This document shows, in pieces, positions 43,515-52,188 of a stretch of 64,000 bases of DNA. A program made the translations under genes and the position numbers. Where the stretch lies: the NCBI RefSeq assembly GCF_020782245.1, contig NZ_JAJGNP010000001.1, positions 372,001 to 436,000 of the forward strand. The letters run 5' to 3'. Below the pieces are notes generated by a model. The model worked only from the letters and a program-made list of their open reading frames with translations, ran no database searches and was not told the DNA's origin. This stretch comes from Sphingobium soli. GTDB taxonomy: Bacteria > Pseudomonadota > Alphaproteobacteria > Sphingomonadales > Sphingomonadaceae. The first letter of the stretch is position 1. Each line of letters starts with the position of its first letter.

Positions 43515-43913
43515 ATGCGTCGCGTTCCTGATCATATGACCCGCCACGCCCGAGTTTTACGCAATGAGGCGATGGAGGCCGAACGCATGGTCTGGCGGCG
43601 CTTGTCCCGTTATCGCCCGCGGTTCACACGCCAACTGGTCATCGGCCCTTACATCGTCGACATCGCGTGTCGATCTGCCAAACTGGCGCTGGAGTTCGAC
43701 GGCGCACAGCATCAGGATACAGTGGTTTACGATGCGGTGCGCACCGCTTTTCTGAAGGATAGAGGCTGGACCGTGCTACGTTTCTGGAATGGCGAGGTGT
43801 TCAGCAATCTGGAAGGCGTTTTGACGGTGATTCTCAATGCGACCGCCGAGTGCCTCGGCGGCACCCACCCCCAGCCCATCCCTTCCAGGGAGGGGAGAAG
43901 GAAGGCCCCATAA
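43515..43913 (+). CDS. DUF559 (Vsr-like) endonuclease domain protein
   Basis: A 132-residue protein of the DUF559 family, related to very-short-patch-repair-type endonucleases. It starts with the typical ARVLRNEAMEAERMVWRRL helix, then RFTRQLVIGPYIVDIACRSAKLALEFDGAQH (located at residues about 36-66), giving the PD-(D/E)xK-like pattern D...E-x-DG..H, and GWTVLRFWNGEVFSNLEGVL. An in-frame ATG 7 codons later is an alternative start. The last 18 residues (GGTHPQPIPSREGRRKAP) are encoded by the right inverted repeat, so the repeat is part of the gene. No role established. Confidence 0.85.
   Translation: MRRVPDHMTRHARVLRNEAMEAERMVWRRLSRYRPRFTRQLVIGPYIVDIACRSAKLALEFDGAQHQDTVVYDAVRTAFLKDRGWTVLRFWNGEVFSNLEGVLTVILNATAECLGGTHPQPIPSREGRRKAP
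43862..43899 (-). repeat. Right inverted repeat of the DUF559 unit
   Basis: Reads CACCCACCCCCAGCCCATCC and onward; complementary to 43445-43482 over 38 bp with four mismatches. It lies inside the 3' end of the DUF559 coding sequence, 14 bp before the stop codon. Confidence 0.8.
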
Positions 43914-43920
43914 AAATCCC

Positions 43921-44274
43921 ATGCGGCGGCATCTCTATCTTATCGCGGGGTTTCTTTCGATCGGTTTGGGCGCGATCGGGGCGTTTCTGCCGCTGTTGCC
44001 GACGGTGCCGTTCATGATCCTGGCCGCCTTCTGCTTTGCACGATCAAGTCCGCGGCTGGAGGCCAAGCTGCTCAATCATAGGCAGTTCGGTCCGCATATC
44101 CGCCGCTGGCGCGAACATGGGGCAATCAGCCGGCGGGGCAAGGTCGCGGCGGTGGCGGCGTTCGGGTTCAGCATCGCGCTGGCGCTGATCCTGTCGCCCT
44201 GGCCCTGGTTCCTGATCCCGGTCGCCGCCGCGCTGATCAGCGGGAGCTGGATCTGGACGCGGCCCGAAGCGTGA
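43921..44274 (+). CDS. YbaN family (DUF454) membrane protein
   Basis: A 117-residue protein with three hydrophobic segments and the DUF454 pattern: LYLIAGFLSIGLGAIGAFLPLLPTVPFMILAAFCFARSSPRL (located at residues about 5-46), then LLNHRQFGPHIRRWREHGAI, then two helices. The start at 43921 comes 7 bp after the DUF559 stop. Function unknown; Escherichia coli YbaN is the nearest named relative. Confidence 0.87.
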   Translation: MRRHLYLIAGFLSIGLGAIGAFLPLLPTVPFMILAAFCFARSSPRLEAKLLNHRQFGPHIRRWREHGAISRRGKVAAVAAFGFSIALALILSPWPWFLIPVAAALISGSWIWTRPEA

Positions 44275-44278
44275 CGCG

Positions 44279-44473
44279 CTATTCCGCGATCAGGTCGAGA
44301 TAGGCGACGACGTCATTGTCGGTGGCGATGAAGAGGCCGTCCTGCATCTCGGCAGGCTGTTGGTCGGCGACGTGCAGCGCTTCGGTCAAGGGGCCATAGA
44401 GCAAGGTGGTGACGCCGCCGTCATCGCCCAGATGATAGAGGCGCACGGTCGCGCCGTCATAGGTGGTGCGCAT
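44279..44473 (-). CDS. Small acidic protein (64 aa), unknown
   Basis: A 64-residue soluble acidic protein opening MRTTYDGATVRLYHLGDDGG, with LLYGPLTEALHVADQQPAEM and a closing DNDVVAYLDLIAE. It has no membrane segment or known motif. Its location right after the beta-helix gene on the same strand (36 bp gap) and its coherent amino-acid composition argue that it is a real gene, but I cannot name it. Confidence 0.55.
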   Translation of the reverse strand: MRTTYDGATVRLYHLGDDGGVTTLLYGPLTEALHVADQQPAEMQDGLFIATDNDVVAYLDLIAE

Positions 44474-44509
44474 CAGCGGCTTATCGCGCCAGAGCGACGA
44501 CGGCGCAAG

Positions 44510-45448
44510 TCAGCGCCGGTCACTGACCTTCATCGAGGGCGCAAGCTGGTTGCGGCCGATGCGCACGGCATCGTCGGTGAAGTTGGCGACGAAGGTAGAG
44601 CCGCGCTCCAGCCCCGGCACGAAGCCAGCGCGATTGCCGTCGACGACAAGGCCCGCGCTGCTGTTCTCGCGGCCTTCGGGCGCGACGGTGATGAAGGCGG
44701 ACCAGTTGTCCTTGTCCTTGCCCTGCACCATTTCATTGCCGCTGATCGTGCCGGTCGCGCCATTGGACAGGTCGATCATGTAATTGGTCAGGTGCCCGGC
44801 GCTGTCGTCGAAACTGTTGCCGGTGATGGTAACGCGCGGCGTGCGGGTTTTAAGATAATGACCGCCATTGCCTTCATCGAAGCGGCTGTTGGTGACGGAG
44901 AGGCTGGCGAGGCGGCCGATATAGATGCCATGGGCGCAATCGAGATCGCGGTCGCACCGGCCGAGCTTGCGGAAAGTGGACTTGTCGATGCTGACGCGGC
45001 CGCCGGCATAGTCGCCGGTCAAAATGCCTTCCTCGCTATTGCGAAACAGGCTGTTGGTGACGGTGAGGTCGCCCTTTTCGAGGCGGATGCCAGCGCCATT
45101 GCCGTCGGGCACGCGAATATTCTGGAAGACGATGCCATCGACGGTGGTGGCGCGGCCGCGCGCGACGAGCGCGCCCTTGCCTTCGCACGGCACGCCGTCG
45201 AAGATCGCGGTGCCGGGCTTTGCGGCGCGAACGGTGACGACGCCGGCCTGCTGCACCGCGCATTGGCGATAGGTGCCGGGTGCGACGATGATGGTGCCCT
45301 GCCCGTCGCCGATCGCGTTCAGGGCCTCGGACAGGGTGGCATAGCCACGCCCCGAGTCGCTGAGTGTGAAAGGCGCGGACTGGCCCTGTGCGAGCGCGGT
45401 CGCGGCGACGGCGACGGACAGGAGCAGGGCTGTGGACAGGATGCGCAT
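44510..45448 (-). CDS. Secreted right-handed parallel beta-helix protein
   Basis: A 312-residue exported protein (signal MRILSTALLLSVAVAATALA from the ATG at 45448; the longer frame has no signal). It shows repeated coils of the parallel beta-helix type: TIIVAPGTYRQCAVQQAG, TAIFDGVPCEGKGALVARG, TTVDGIVFQNIRV, DLTVTNSLFRNSEEGI, RVTITGNSFDDSAGHL and TGTISGNEMVQG. Four cysteines may form disulfides. The fold is shared by pectate lyases and other polysaccharide lyases/epimerases, but no catalytic triad is evident. Activity unknown. Confidence 0.8.
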   Translation of the reverse strand: MRILSTALLLSVAVAATALAQGQSAPFTLSDSGRGYATLSEALNAIGDGQGTIIVAPGTYRQCAVQQAGVVTVRAAKPGTAIFDGVPCEGKGALVARGRATTVDGIVFQNIRVPDGNGAGIRLEKGDLTVTNSLFRNSEEGILTGDYAGGRVSIDKSTFRKLGRCDRDLDCAHGIYIGRLASLSVTNSRFDEGNGGHYLKTRTPRVTITGNSFDDSAGHLTNYMIDLSNGATGTISGNEMVQGKDKDNWSAFITVAPEGRENSSAGLVVDGNRAGFVPGLERGSTFVANFTDDAVRIGRNQLAPSMKVSDRR

Positions 45449-45606
45449 GGCGCGCTGCATAGAGGCTTGCAGGCGTGCCGCCAAGCGCGCGCGAACACCC
45501 AGCGACGCACTGGCCTGAAATGGCACAGGCGCATGGGCAAGAGTGAACGGTTTTCGGGCATGACGCGATCCGGTAAGGAGGGGCATCCTTTGATCCGCAG
45601 GAGTGC

Positions 45607-46446
45607 ATGTCCATGCCCAATTCCCCCTGGAGCCATCATCGCAGCGCCAGCCTGTCCGATGACATTGATTTCGAAATCAAGGGCCAGGAATTGCAGTTTC
45701 TGGAGATCGAACTGGATCCGGGCGAAAGCGCGGTCGCCGAAGCGGGCGCAATGGTGTGGAAGGACGGCGCGATCAGCATGACCACGGTGTTCGGCGACGG
45801 CAGCGGCGGCGCGGATGGCGGTTTCATGGGCAAGCTGCTGGGTGCGGGCAAGCGGCTGGTGACGGGCGAGAGCCTGTTCACCACGGTCTTCACCCATCAG
45901 GGCCACGGCAAGGCGCGGGTCGCCTTTGCATCGCCCACGCCGGGATCCATCCTGCCGCTCAAGCTGGACCAATATGGCGGCGCGCTGATTTGCCAGAAGG
46001 ACAGTTTCCTGGCCGCCGCCAAGGGCGTGGCGATCGGCGTGCATTTCCAGAAGCGGATCATGACCGGGCTGTTCGGCGGCGAAGGCTTCATCATGCAGCG
46101 GCTGTCGGGCGATGGATGGGTGTTCGTGCAGATGGGCGGCACGCTGGTTGAAAAGGAACTGGCGCCGGGCGAGGAACTGCATGTGGACACCGGCTGCCTG
46201 GCGGCAATGACGCCCGGCGTCGATTTCGATCTGGTGGCGGCGGGCGGCGTCAAATCCATGATCTTCGGCGGCGAAGGCGCGTTCTTCGCGCGGTTGCGCG
46301 GGCCGGGCCATGTGTGGATCCAGTCCCTGCCCTTTTCGCGCCTTGCGGGACGAATGCTGGCGGCAGCCGGCAGCCGTGGCGGGCAAAACAGGGGCGAAGG
46401 TTCGGTGCTGGGCGAATTTGGCGACCTGATCGGGGGCAATCGCTGA
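45607..46446 (+). CDS. AIM24/TIGR00266 family protein
   Basis: A 279-residue soluble protein. Family features are DIDFEIKGQELQFLEIELDPGESAVAEAGAMVW (located at residues about 19-51), FGDGSGGADGGFMGKLLGAGKRL, GESLFTTVFTH, and the Gly-rich beta-strand repeats continuing to residue about 245. The fold is a beta-prism-like repeat shared with mitochondrial Aim24. Function in bacteria unknown. It precedes the MBL-fold gene by 59 bp on the same strand. Confidence 0.88.
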   Translation: MSMPNSPWSHHRSASLSDDIDFEIKGQELQFLEIELDPGESAVAEAGAMVWKDGAISMTTVFGDGSGGADGGFMGKLLGAGKRLVTGESLFTTVFTHQGHGKARVAFASPTPGSILPLKLDQYGGALICQKDSFLAAAKGVAIGVHFQKRIMTGLFGGEGFIMQRLSGDGWVFVQMGGTLVEKELAPGEELHVDTGCLAAMTPGVDFDLVAAGGVKSMIFGGEGAFFARLRGPGHVWIQSLPFSRLAGRMLAAAGSRGGQNRGEGSVLGEFGDLIGGNR

Positions 46447-46505
46447 CGCGGGCACTGACAGTGGGGAAGGACAGGCGCTCTTGAAATTCGGGGCGAAAGA
46501 GGCAC

Positions 46506-47393
46506 ATGGGACATATGGCATCCCCTTTCGATCCGGCCGACCTGCCGACCGGCATCATGATGACGCTGTCGCCGCTGGTGCGCCGCGTGCTGGCGCCCAA
46601 CCCTTCGCCCTTCACCTATACCGGTACGCAGACCTATGTCGTGGGCGGCGAGGCGGTGGCGGTGATCGATCCGGGGCCGGACCAGCCCGATCATCTGTCC
46701 GCGATCACGCGGGCGATTGGCGGGCGGCCGGTCGTCGCGATCCTGTGCACCCATACCCATCGCGACCATAGTCCCGGCGCGCGGCCATTGAGTGCGGCGA
46801 CAGGCGCGCCGGTCATCGGCTGCGCGCCACTGACGCTGGAGGATGACGGACCACGCGCGGATGCAGCGTTCGACGCAGACTATCGGCCCGATAAGGTGCT
46901 GGCAGATGGCGAGACTGTCGAAGGGCCGGGCTGGACGCTGGAAGCGGTGGCGACTCCGGGCCACACGTCCAATCATCTGTGCTTTGCTCTGCGCGAAGAA
47001 AAGGCGCTGTTCACCGGCGATCATGTCATGGGCTGGTCGACCAGCGTGATTTCGCCCCCCGATGGCGACATGACCGCCTATATGCGGTCGATGCAGCGTC
47101 TGGCCGAGCGGGACGACGGGATCTACTACCCCGCCCATGGCGATCCGGTTGAAAACCCGCAGCGGTTGGTGCGCGGCATGATGGGGCACCGCAAGCAGCG
47201 CGAGGGCCAGATTTTGCGGTTCCTGGCGCGCCATGGCGACAGCGCTATCCCCGACATGGTCGCGGAGATGTACAAGGGCGTCGACCCGCGGCTTTATGGC
47301 GCGGCGGGCCGGTCGGTGCTGGCGCATCTGATCGACCTCAATGGCCGGGGGCTGGCCCATCCGGCGGAGGACGGGCTGTGGCGCGCGACCTGA
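46506..47393 (+). CDS. MBL-fold metallo-hydrolase (LACTB2/RNase-like)
   Basis: A 295-residue metallo-beta-lactamase-fold protein with the motif HTHRDHSPG (HxHxDH, about residues 82-90), further ligand positions ATPGHTSNHL and TGDHVMGW, and PAHGDP late in the domain. Residues about 220-290 form the winged-helix tail of the LACTB2-like group (EGQILRFLARHGDSAIPDMV). Members include endoribonucleases and glyoxalase-like hydrolases. A second ATG three codons later is possible. Its end overlaps the DUF4230 gene start by 16 bp. Confidence 0.87.
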   Translation: MGHMASPFDPADLPTGIMMTLSPLVRRVLAPNPSPFTYTGTQTYVVGGEAVAVIDPGPDQPDHLSAITRAIGGRPVVAILCTHTHRDHSPGARPLSAATGAPVIGCAPLTLEDDGPRADAAFDADYRPDKVLADGETVEGPGWTLEAVATPGHTSNHLCFALREEKALFTGDHVMGWSTSVISPPDGDMTAYMRSMQRLAERDDGIYYPAHGDPVENPQRLVRGMMGHRKQREGQILRFLARHGDSAIPDMVAEMYKGVDPRLYGAAGRSVLAHLIDLNGRGLAHPAEDGLWRAT

Positions 47394-48088
47394 AAGCCTA
47401 TGTCGGGCCGGTCGCCGCTGCGTTGCTGATCCTGATCGTGGGGGCGGCGATGCTGGTGGGCTGGCAACGCTATAATCGCGACTATGTGGTGAGCGTCGAG
47501 GATGACGGATCGGCGGTGACGAAGATCATCGCCGAGCGGATCGCCGGCAGCAGCAGCCTGCGCGTGTCGCGCCTCAATGGCACGATCCAGAGCACCGCGC
47601 GCGATGTGCGCGGCTTTGGCTGGCTGAAGTCCGATCAGGTGGTGAAGATGCCCTATACGGTGGATTATTTCGTCGACCTGTCGGGCCTGTCCGCCAATGA
47701 CCTGGAATGGGACGAGCAACGCCGCACGCTGATCGTCAACGCGCCCGATGTGAAGGCCGACACGCCCAATCTGGACGAGGCGCGCCGCACGCTGGTGCGC
47801 ACCAGCGGCCTGTTCGTTACGCGCGAGGCGGGCGAGGCGCTCAGCCGCCGGGCGTCGGCCCATGCCGAAGCGCGGGCGAAAGCGTCGGCGCGGTCGCCCG
47901 AACGCATGGCGCAGGCGCGCGAATATGGGCGCACCGCGCTCGCCAAGCTGATGGGCGCGCCGCTCGCTGCCATGGGCTATGGCGATGCGCGCGTGATCGT
48001 CACCTTCCCGCCCGAAAGAAAGGGCGACAATCGCGAGCGATGGGACGTTACCACGCCGATCAACGAGGTGCTGGCCCGGAATCGATAG
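47378..48088 (+). CDS. DUF4230 domain membrane-anchored protein
   Basis: A 236-residue protein with GTG start (47378) inside the end of the MBL-fold gene. One N-terminal membrane helix (VAAALLILIVGAAMLVGW) precedes the DUF4230 domain: SSSLRVSRLNGTIQSTARD, MPYTVDYFVDLSGLSANDLEWDEQRRTLIVNAPDVK (located at about residues 90-127), then a charged helical region and DARVIVTFPPERK. Often found in gram-negative genomes near envelope genes; function unknown. Confidence 0.82.
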   Translation: MARDLKAYVGPVAAALLILIVGAAMLVGWQRYNRDYVVSVEDDGSAVTKIIAERIAGSSSLRVSRLNGTIQSTARDVRGFGWLKSDQVVKMPYTVDYFVDLSGLSANDLEWDEQRRTLIVNAPDVKADTPNLDEARRTLVRTSGLFVTREAGEALSRRASAHAEARAKASARSPERMAQAREYGRTALAKLMGAPLAAMGYGDARVIVTFPPERKGDNRERWDVTTPINEVLARNR

Positions 48089-48165
48089 GACGATGATCGG
48101 GTCAAATTGACCGATCCCCCTCGGCAATGATATCATCACGTCCGTCAGGCATGTGTGGGGGCATC

Positions 48166-48939
48166 ATGGCGACGAAGACAGTATCGGCTGCAACCGTTTT
48201 AAAGCGAGAGCATCGTTTTTTCTTCATCAGCGCCTGCATCATGGCTTTCGTGCTGGTCGCGGGTTTTTCCACCAACATCCTGTTCCAACGATCCAGCTTC
48301 GCGTCGCCGATCCTGTATCATGTCCATGCCGTCGCCTTTTTCGGCTGGGTTGTGCTCTACCTGCTTCAGACGGGATTGGTGGCGACCGGATCGACCAGGC
48401 TTCACAAGCAATTGGGCTGGCTGGCCCTGGCCTGGGTGCCTGCGATGGTCGTGCTGGGGATGGCGATCACGATTCACGTCATTCGCGCATATGGCGGCCC
48501 CTTCTTCTTTGCCCGTGACGAATTTCTGATCGGCAATCCGATCGGCATCCTTACCTTTGCCGCGATCGTCCTGTGGGCGATCCGCATGCGGCGCCGTACC
48601 GACTGGCACAGCCGGCTGATGCTGTGCGCGATGGCGTCGATCACGGGGCCGGGGTTCGGCCGACTATTGCCTCTACCGCTCATGATGCCGATGGCCTGGG
48701 TGATTTCCGCGGTGGTCTTTCCTGCGCTGTTCATCATTGCAGGGATGTGGCGGGACAAAGGGCGGGTCGGCGTGATCCATCCTGCCTATATTTGGGGCCT
48801 TGCCCTCCTCTTTGGCACGCAGATCGTTGCGGAGGTCATAGCCTTCAGCCCCATCGGCCGGGCGATCGGCGACGCCGTGACCGCAGGGACGCCGGGCGCG
48901 GCGCGGCCTTTATACGCCGACTGGCCCCGGCATCCCTGA
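48166..48939 (+). CDS. Six- or seven-helix membrane protein, DUF2306-like
   Basis: A 257-residue membrane protein from the ATG at 48166. Helices lie at about residues 18-38, 52-73, 85-105, 120-142, 150-172, 185-205 and 215-235. A pair of histidines in YHVHAVAFFGWVVLYLLQTG and RLHKQLGWLALAW resembles DUF2306-type proteins, in which conserved histidines could bind heme or metal. The preceding sequence has no clear promoter. Not linked by overlap to either neighbour, and its role is unknown. Confidence 0.65.
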   Translation: MATKTVSAATVLKREHRFFFISACIMAFVLVAGFSTNILFQRSSFASPILYHVHAVAFFGWVVLYLLQTGLVATGSTRLHKQLGWLALAWVPAMVVLGMAITIHVIRAYGGPFFFARDEFLIGNPIGILTFAAIVLWAIRMRRRTDWHSRLMLCAMASITGPGFGRLLPLPLMMPMAWVISAVVFPALFIIAGMWRDKGRVGVIHPAYIWGLALLFGTQIVAEVIAFSPIGRAIGDAVTAGTPGAARPLYADWPRHP

Positions 48940-49009
48940 TCGCCGTCCTTGATCCTCCGCGCTTGCCCGCTTATCTGCCCGTCCAAATGCTTTAGACGGA
49001 GATGACAGG

Positions 49010-50008
49010 GTGGACGCACGCGGCGGCATAGGCGGATCATTGCAGGGACTGGACCTGCGCGCGGAAATCGACCGGCTGCGCAAGGAGCGCAACGCCGTCA
49101 TCCTGGGACATTACTACCAGTCGCCCGAGATTCAGGACCTGTCCGATTTCGTCGGGGATTCGCTAGAGTTGTCGCGCAAGGCGGCGGAGACGGACGCGGA
49201 TGTCATCGCCTTTTGCGGCGTGCGCTTCATGGCGGAAACGGCGAAAATTCTGTCCCCGGACAAGATCGTCGTGCTGCCGGACATGGACGCGGGATGCAGC
49301 CTGGAGGACAGCTGCCCCCCTGCCCAGTTCAAGGCGTTCCGCGAGGCGCATCCCGATCATATTGCGCTGAGCTACATCAACTGTTCGGCCGAGGTGAAGG
49401 CGCTGTCCGACATCATCGTGACGTCGTCCTCCGCCGAAAAGATACTGGCGCAGATCCCGGCCGATCAGAAGATCATCTTTGGCCCGGACAAGCATCTGGG
49501 CGGATATTTGAAGCGCAAGCTGGGCCGCGACATGCTGCTGTGGCCGGGCGTGTGCATCGTGCATGAGGCGTTCAGCGAAACCGAATTGCTCAAGCTCAAG
49601 GCGCAGCACCCCGACGCGCCCATCGCCGCGCATCCAGAATGCCCGCCCTATATCGTCGACCATGCCGATTATGTCGGATCCACCAGCGGCATCCTGGATT
49701 TCGCCAAGACGATGCCGGGCGACACGCTGATCGTCGCGACCGAACCGCATATCATCCACCAGATGGAAAAGGCGGTGCCGGACAAGAACTTCATCGGCGC
49801 ACCGGGCGCGGACGGCAACTGCAACTGCAATATCTGCCCCTATATGGCGCTCAATACGATGGAGAAGCTGTATCTGGCCCTGCGCGACTTGCAGCCACGC
49901 ATCGAAATGGACGAGACATTGCGGTTGCAGGCGAAAAAAAGCCTGGACCGGATGCTGGACATGGCGAGCGGCACGGTGGGCCAAGGCGATGTCGGCCCGC
50001 GTGGCTGA
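49010..50008 (+). CDS. nadA: Quinolinate synthase A
   Basis: Makes quinolinate from iminoaspartate and dihydroxyacetone phosphate in NAD synthesis; contains a [4Fe-4S] cluster. The start is GTG at 49010. Motifs: LGHYYQSPEIQDLSDFVGDSL (about residues 32-52), MDAGCSLEDSCP with one cluster Cys, HPECPPYI with the second, and CNCNICPYMALN with the third. Length 332 residues is typical for the NadA type lacking a C-terminal extension. First of the nadA-DUF2254-nadC set; nadB is not within the window. Confidence 0.95.
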   Translation: MDARGGIGGSLQGLDLRAEIDRLRKERNAVILGHYYQSPEIQDLSDFVGDSLELSRKAAETDADVIAFCGVRFMAETAKILSPDKIVVLPDMDAGCSLEDSCPPAQFKAFREAHPDHIALSYINCSAEVKALSDIIVTSSSAEKILAQIPADQKIIFGPDKHLGGYLKRKLGRDMLLWPGVCIVHEAFSETELLKLKAQHPDAPIAAHPECPPYIVDHADYVGSTSGILDFAKTMPGDTLIVATEPHIIHQMEKAVPDKNFIGAPGADGNCNCNICPYMALNTMEKLYLALRDLQPRIEMDETLRLQAKKSLDRMLDMASGTVGQGDVGPRG

Positions 50009-50021
50009 GGCCTGATCCGCG

Positions 50022-51341
50022 ATGATCGCACGGCTGCGCGCGCTGTGGCAGGGGACGCGGGCCAGCTACTGGTTCTATCCCGCGCTGTTTACCACCAGCG
50101 CGGCGCTGTTGGCGATCCTGACCGTCTGGCTGGACCGCCATGGCGCGGCGCAATGGCTGACCAGCCATGAATGGGTGGACGAAGCCCGGCCCGAAGGCGC
50201 GCGCAACGTCCTGAACGTCATATCCGGGTCGATGATCGGCGTCGCGTCGACCGTGTTTTCGATCACCATCGCCGCGGTCGTCTATGCGTCGGGCAGCTAT
50301 GGCCCGCGCCTGCTCGCCAATTTCATGGAGGATCGCGGCAACCAGCTGTCGCTTGCGACCTTCATCGCCACGTTCGTCTATTCGGTGCTGGTGCTGCGCG
50401 TGGTGCGCGACGCCTATGAAACGGCGGGCGACCCCGGCTTTGTGCCGCAGCTGTCGCTGCTGATCGCCACTGGCCTGATGGCGGCCTCCATCGTGGTGCT
50501 GGTCTATTTCCTGAACCATGTTCCCGCCTCCATCCGCATCAACGCCGTGCTGGAAGGGATTGGCGAGCGACTGCTTCGCAGCGTGCGCGATCGCTTTCCC
50601 AAAGAGTGCGCCGCCGAGCAGCAGGATCAGCCGCCGCAGGGGGCGCCGGTGGCGGCGACCGGCACGGGCTATATCCAGATCATCGATTTTGCCGGGCTGG
50701 ACCGGATCGCGCGGGATGTGGAATGTCGGATCGAGTTGCGGCTGCGGCCGGGCGATTTCGTCCATCCCGACGTGGTGCTGCTGGCGGTCGTGGGCGCGGA
50801 GACGGATGCGGCGATGGCCGACCGGCTGCGCGGCTGTTTCTCGCTGGGGGCGATGCGATCGCCCTCGCAGGATATCGAATTCCTGATCGATGAACTGGTG
50901 GAAATCGCGCTGCGGGCGCTGTCGCCAGGCATCAATGATCCCTTCACCGCCGTCACCGCGCTGCACTGGCTGGGGGCGGCGACAGCGCAGATCGGGGCAC
51001 GGGACTTGAGGGGCGGGCCGGACCGGGGCGATTATGACTGGAACCGGATCGTGCCCATGAACGATGATTTCGATCATTTCGTGCGGCGCGGCTTTGGCGG
51101 CATCCGCGCGGCGGCGGCGACCAGCCCGATCGCGGCGGCGCAGTTCCTCGATTGTTTGCTGGGCGCAGGATCGACCATCAGCCTGACCGGTCGGCGCGCG
51201 CGACTGCGCGAGGAGGGCGCATTGCTGATGGCGCAGGCGCGGCTGGAGCTGGCCGGGCCGTCGCTCGATGAAGTGGAGGCGCGCTATTGCGATTTCCTGG
51301 CAGCCATGAAAGACGGCACCCATGAACGGCTTTCTTCCTGA
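50022..51341 (+). CDS. DUF2254 family membrane protein
   Basis: A 439-residue protein with four N-terminal membrane helices (about residues 16-38, 68-95, 115-135, 150-172) and a long soluble C-terminal part. DUF2254 signatures are TTSAALLAILTVWLDR, GSMIGVASTVFSITIAAVVYASGSYGPRLLANF (located at about residues 68-100) and ALSPGINDPFTAVTALHWLG near residue 305. Function unknown. It lies between nadA (13-bp gap) and nadC (20-bp overlap), so it is locked into the NAD operon. Confidence 0.85.
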   Translation: MIARLRALWQGTRASYWFYPALFTTSAALLAILTVWLDRHGAAQWLTSHEWVDEARPEGARNVLNVISGSMIGVASTVFSITIAAVVYASGSYGPRLLANFMEDRGNQLSLATFIATFVYSVLVLRVVRDAYETAGDPGFVPQLSLLIATGLMAASIVVLVYFLNHVPASIRINAVLEGIGERLLRSVRDRFPKECAAEQQDQPPQGAPVAATGTGYIQIIDFAGLDRIARDVECRIELRLRPGDFVHPDVVLLAVVGAETDAAMADRLRGCFSLGAMRSPSQDIEFLIDELVEIALRALSPGINDPFTAVTALHWLGAATAQIGARDLRGGPDRGDYDWNRIVPMNDDFDHFVRRGFGGIRAAAATSPIAAAQFLDCLLGAGSTISLTGRRARLREEGALLMAQARLELAGPSLDEVEARYCDFLAAMKDGTHERLSS

Positions 51342-52188
51342 CGCATTCGCGCTTCCCGGCTTCGACCTTGACGCCTTCGTCGCCGCCACCCTGGCCGAAG
51401 ACCTTGGCCCCGATGGCCGGGACGTCACCAGCGAGGCGGTGATCCCCGCCGAGGCCATGTTCGACGGCGTGATGGACAGCCGCGACGCAGTGACGCTGGC
51501 GGGCCTGCCGATCGCGGTCGCCTTCTTCCGCGCGCTCGACCCGCAGGTGAAGATCGAGATGCTGCACCGGGACGGCGACCGGGTCGCGGCGGGCACTGAC
51601 CTGATGCGCATCCGTGGCAAGGCGCGCGCGATGCTGACGGCCGAGCGGTCGGCGCTCAACACGGTGCAGCATCTGACCGGGATCGCGACGATGACCCGCG
51701 CCTATGTCGATGCGATCATGGGAACGGGCGCGACCTTGCTCGACACGCGCAAGACGATTCCGGGGCTGCGCGTCCTGGAGAAATATGCGACGCGGATGGG
51801 CGGCGCGACCAATCACCGCATGGGCCTGTGGGACGCGGCGATGATCAAGGACAATCATGTCGCGGTCGCCGGGTCGGTGGAGGAAGCGGTGCGTCGCGCC
51901 GTCACCGCCGGGGTGGAGCGCATCATCGTCGAAGTCGACCGGATCGACCAGATCGAACCGGCGCTGAGCGCCGGCGCCACGCATCTGCTGCTCGACAATA
52001 TGGCCGCGCCCGTACTGCGCGGAGCGGTGACGCTGGTGGGCGGCCGGGTGCCGACCGAAGCGTCGGGCGGCGTGACGCTGGACACGATCCGCGCCAAGGC
52101 GGAGACGGGCGTTACTTATATCAGCGTCGGGCGGCTGACCCAGTCGGCGCCGGCGGCAGACATCGGACTGGATTTCGACTATGCCTAG
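51322..52188 (+). CDS. nadC: Nicotinate-nucleotide pyrophosphorylase (carboxylating)
   Basis: Converts quinolinate and PRPP to nicotinate mononucleotide. The 288-residue protein has the QAPRTase pattern: EDLGPDGRDVTSEAVI (about residues 22-37), AERSALNTVQHLTGIATMT, LLDTRKTIPGLRVLEKYA, GGATNHRMGLWDAAMIKDNH, and the C-terminal barrel EVDRIDQIEPAL, LLDNM, SVGRLTQSAPAADIGLDF. Start overlaps the DUF2254 gene by 20 bp and its end overlaps the RNase T2 start by 8 bp. Confidence 0.96.
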   Translation: MNGFLPDAFALPGFDLDAFVAATLAEDLGPDGRDVTSEAVIPAEAMFDGVMDSRDAVTLAGLPIAVAFFRALDPQVKIEMLHRDGDRVAAGTDLMRIRGKARAMLTAERSALNTVQHLTGIATMTRAYVDAIMGTGATLLDTRKTIPGLRVLEKYATRMGGATNHRMGLWDAAMIKDNHVAVAGSVEEAVRRAVTAGVERIIVEVDRIDQIEPALSAGATHLLLDNMAAPVLRGAVTLVGGRVPTEASGGVTLDTIRAKAETGVTYISVGRLTQSAPAADIGLDFDYA

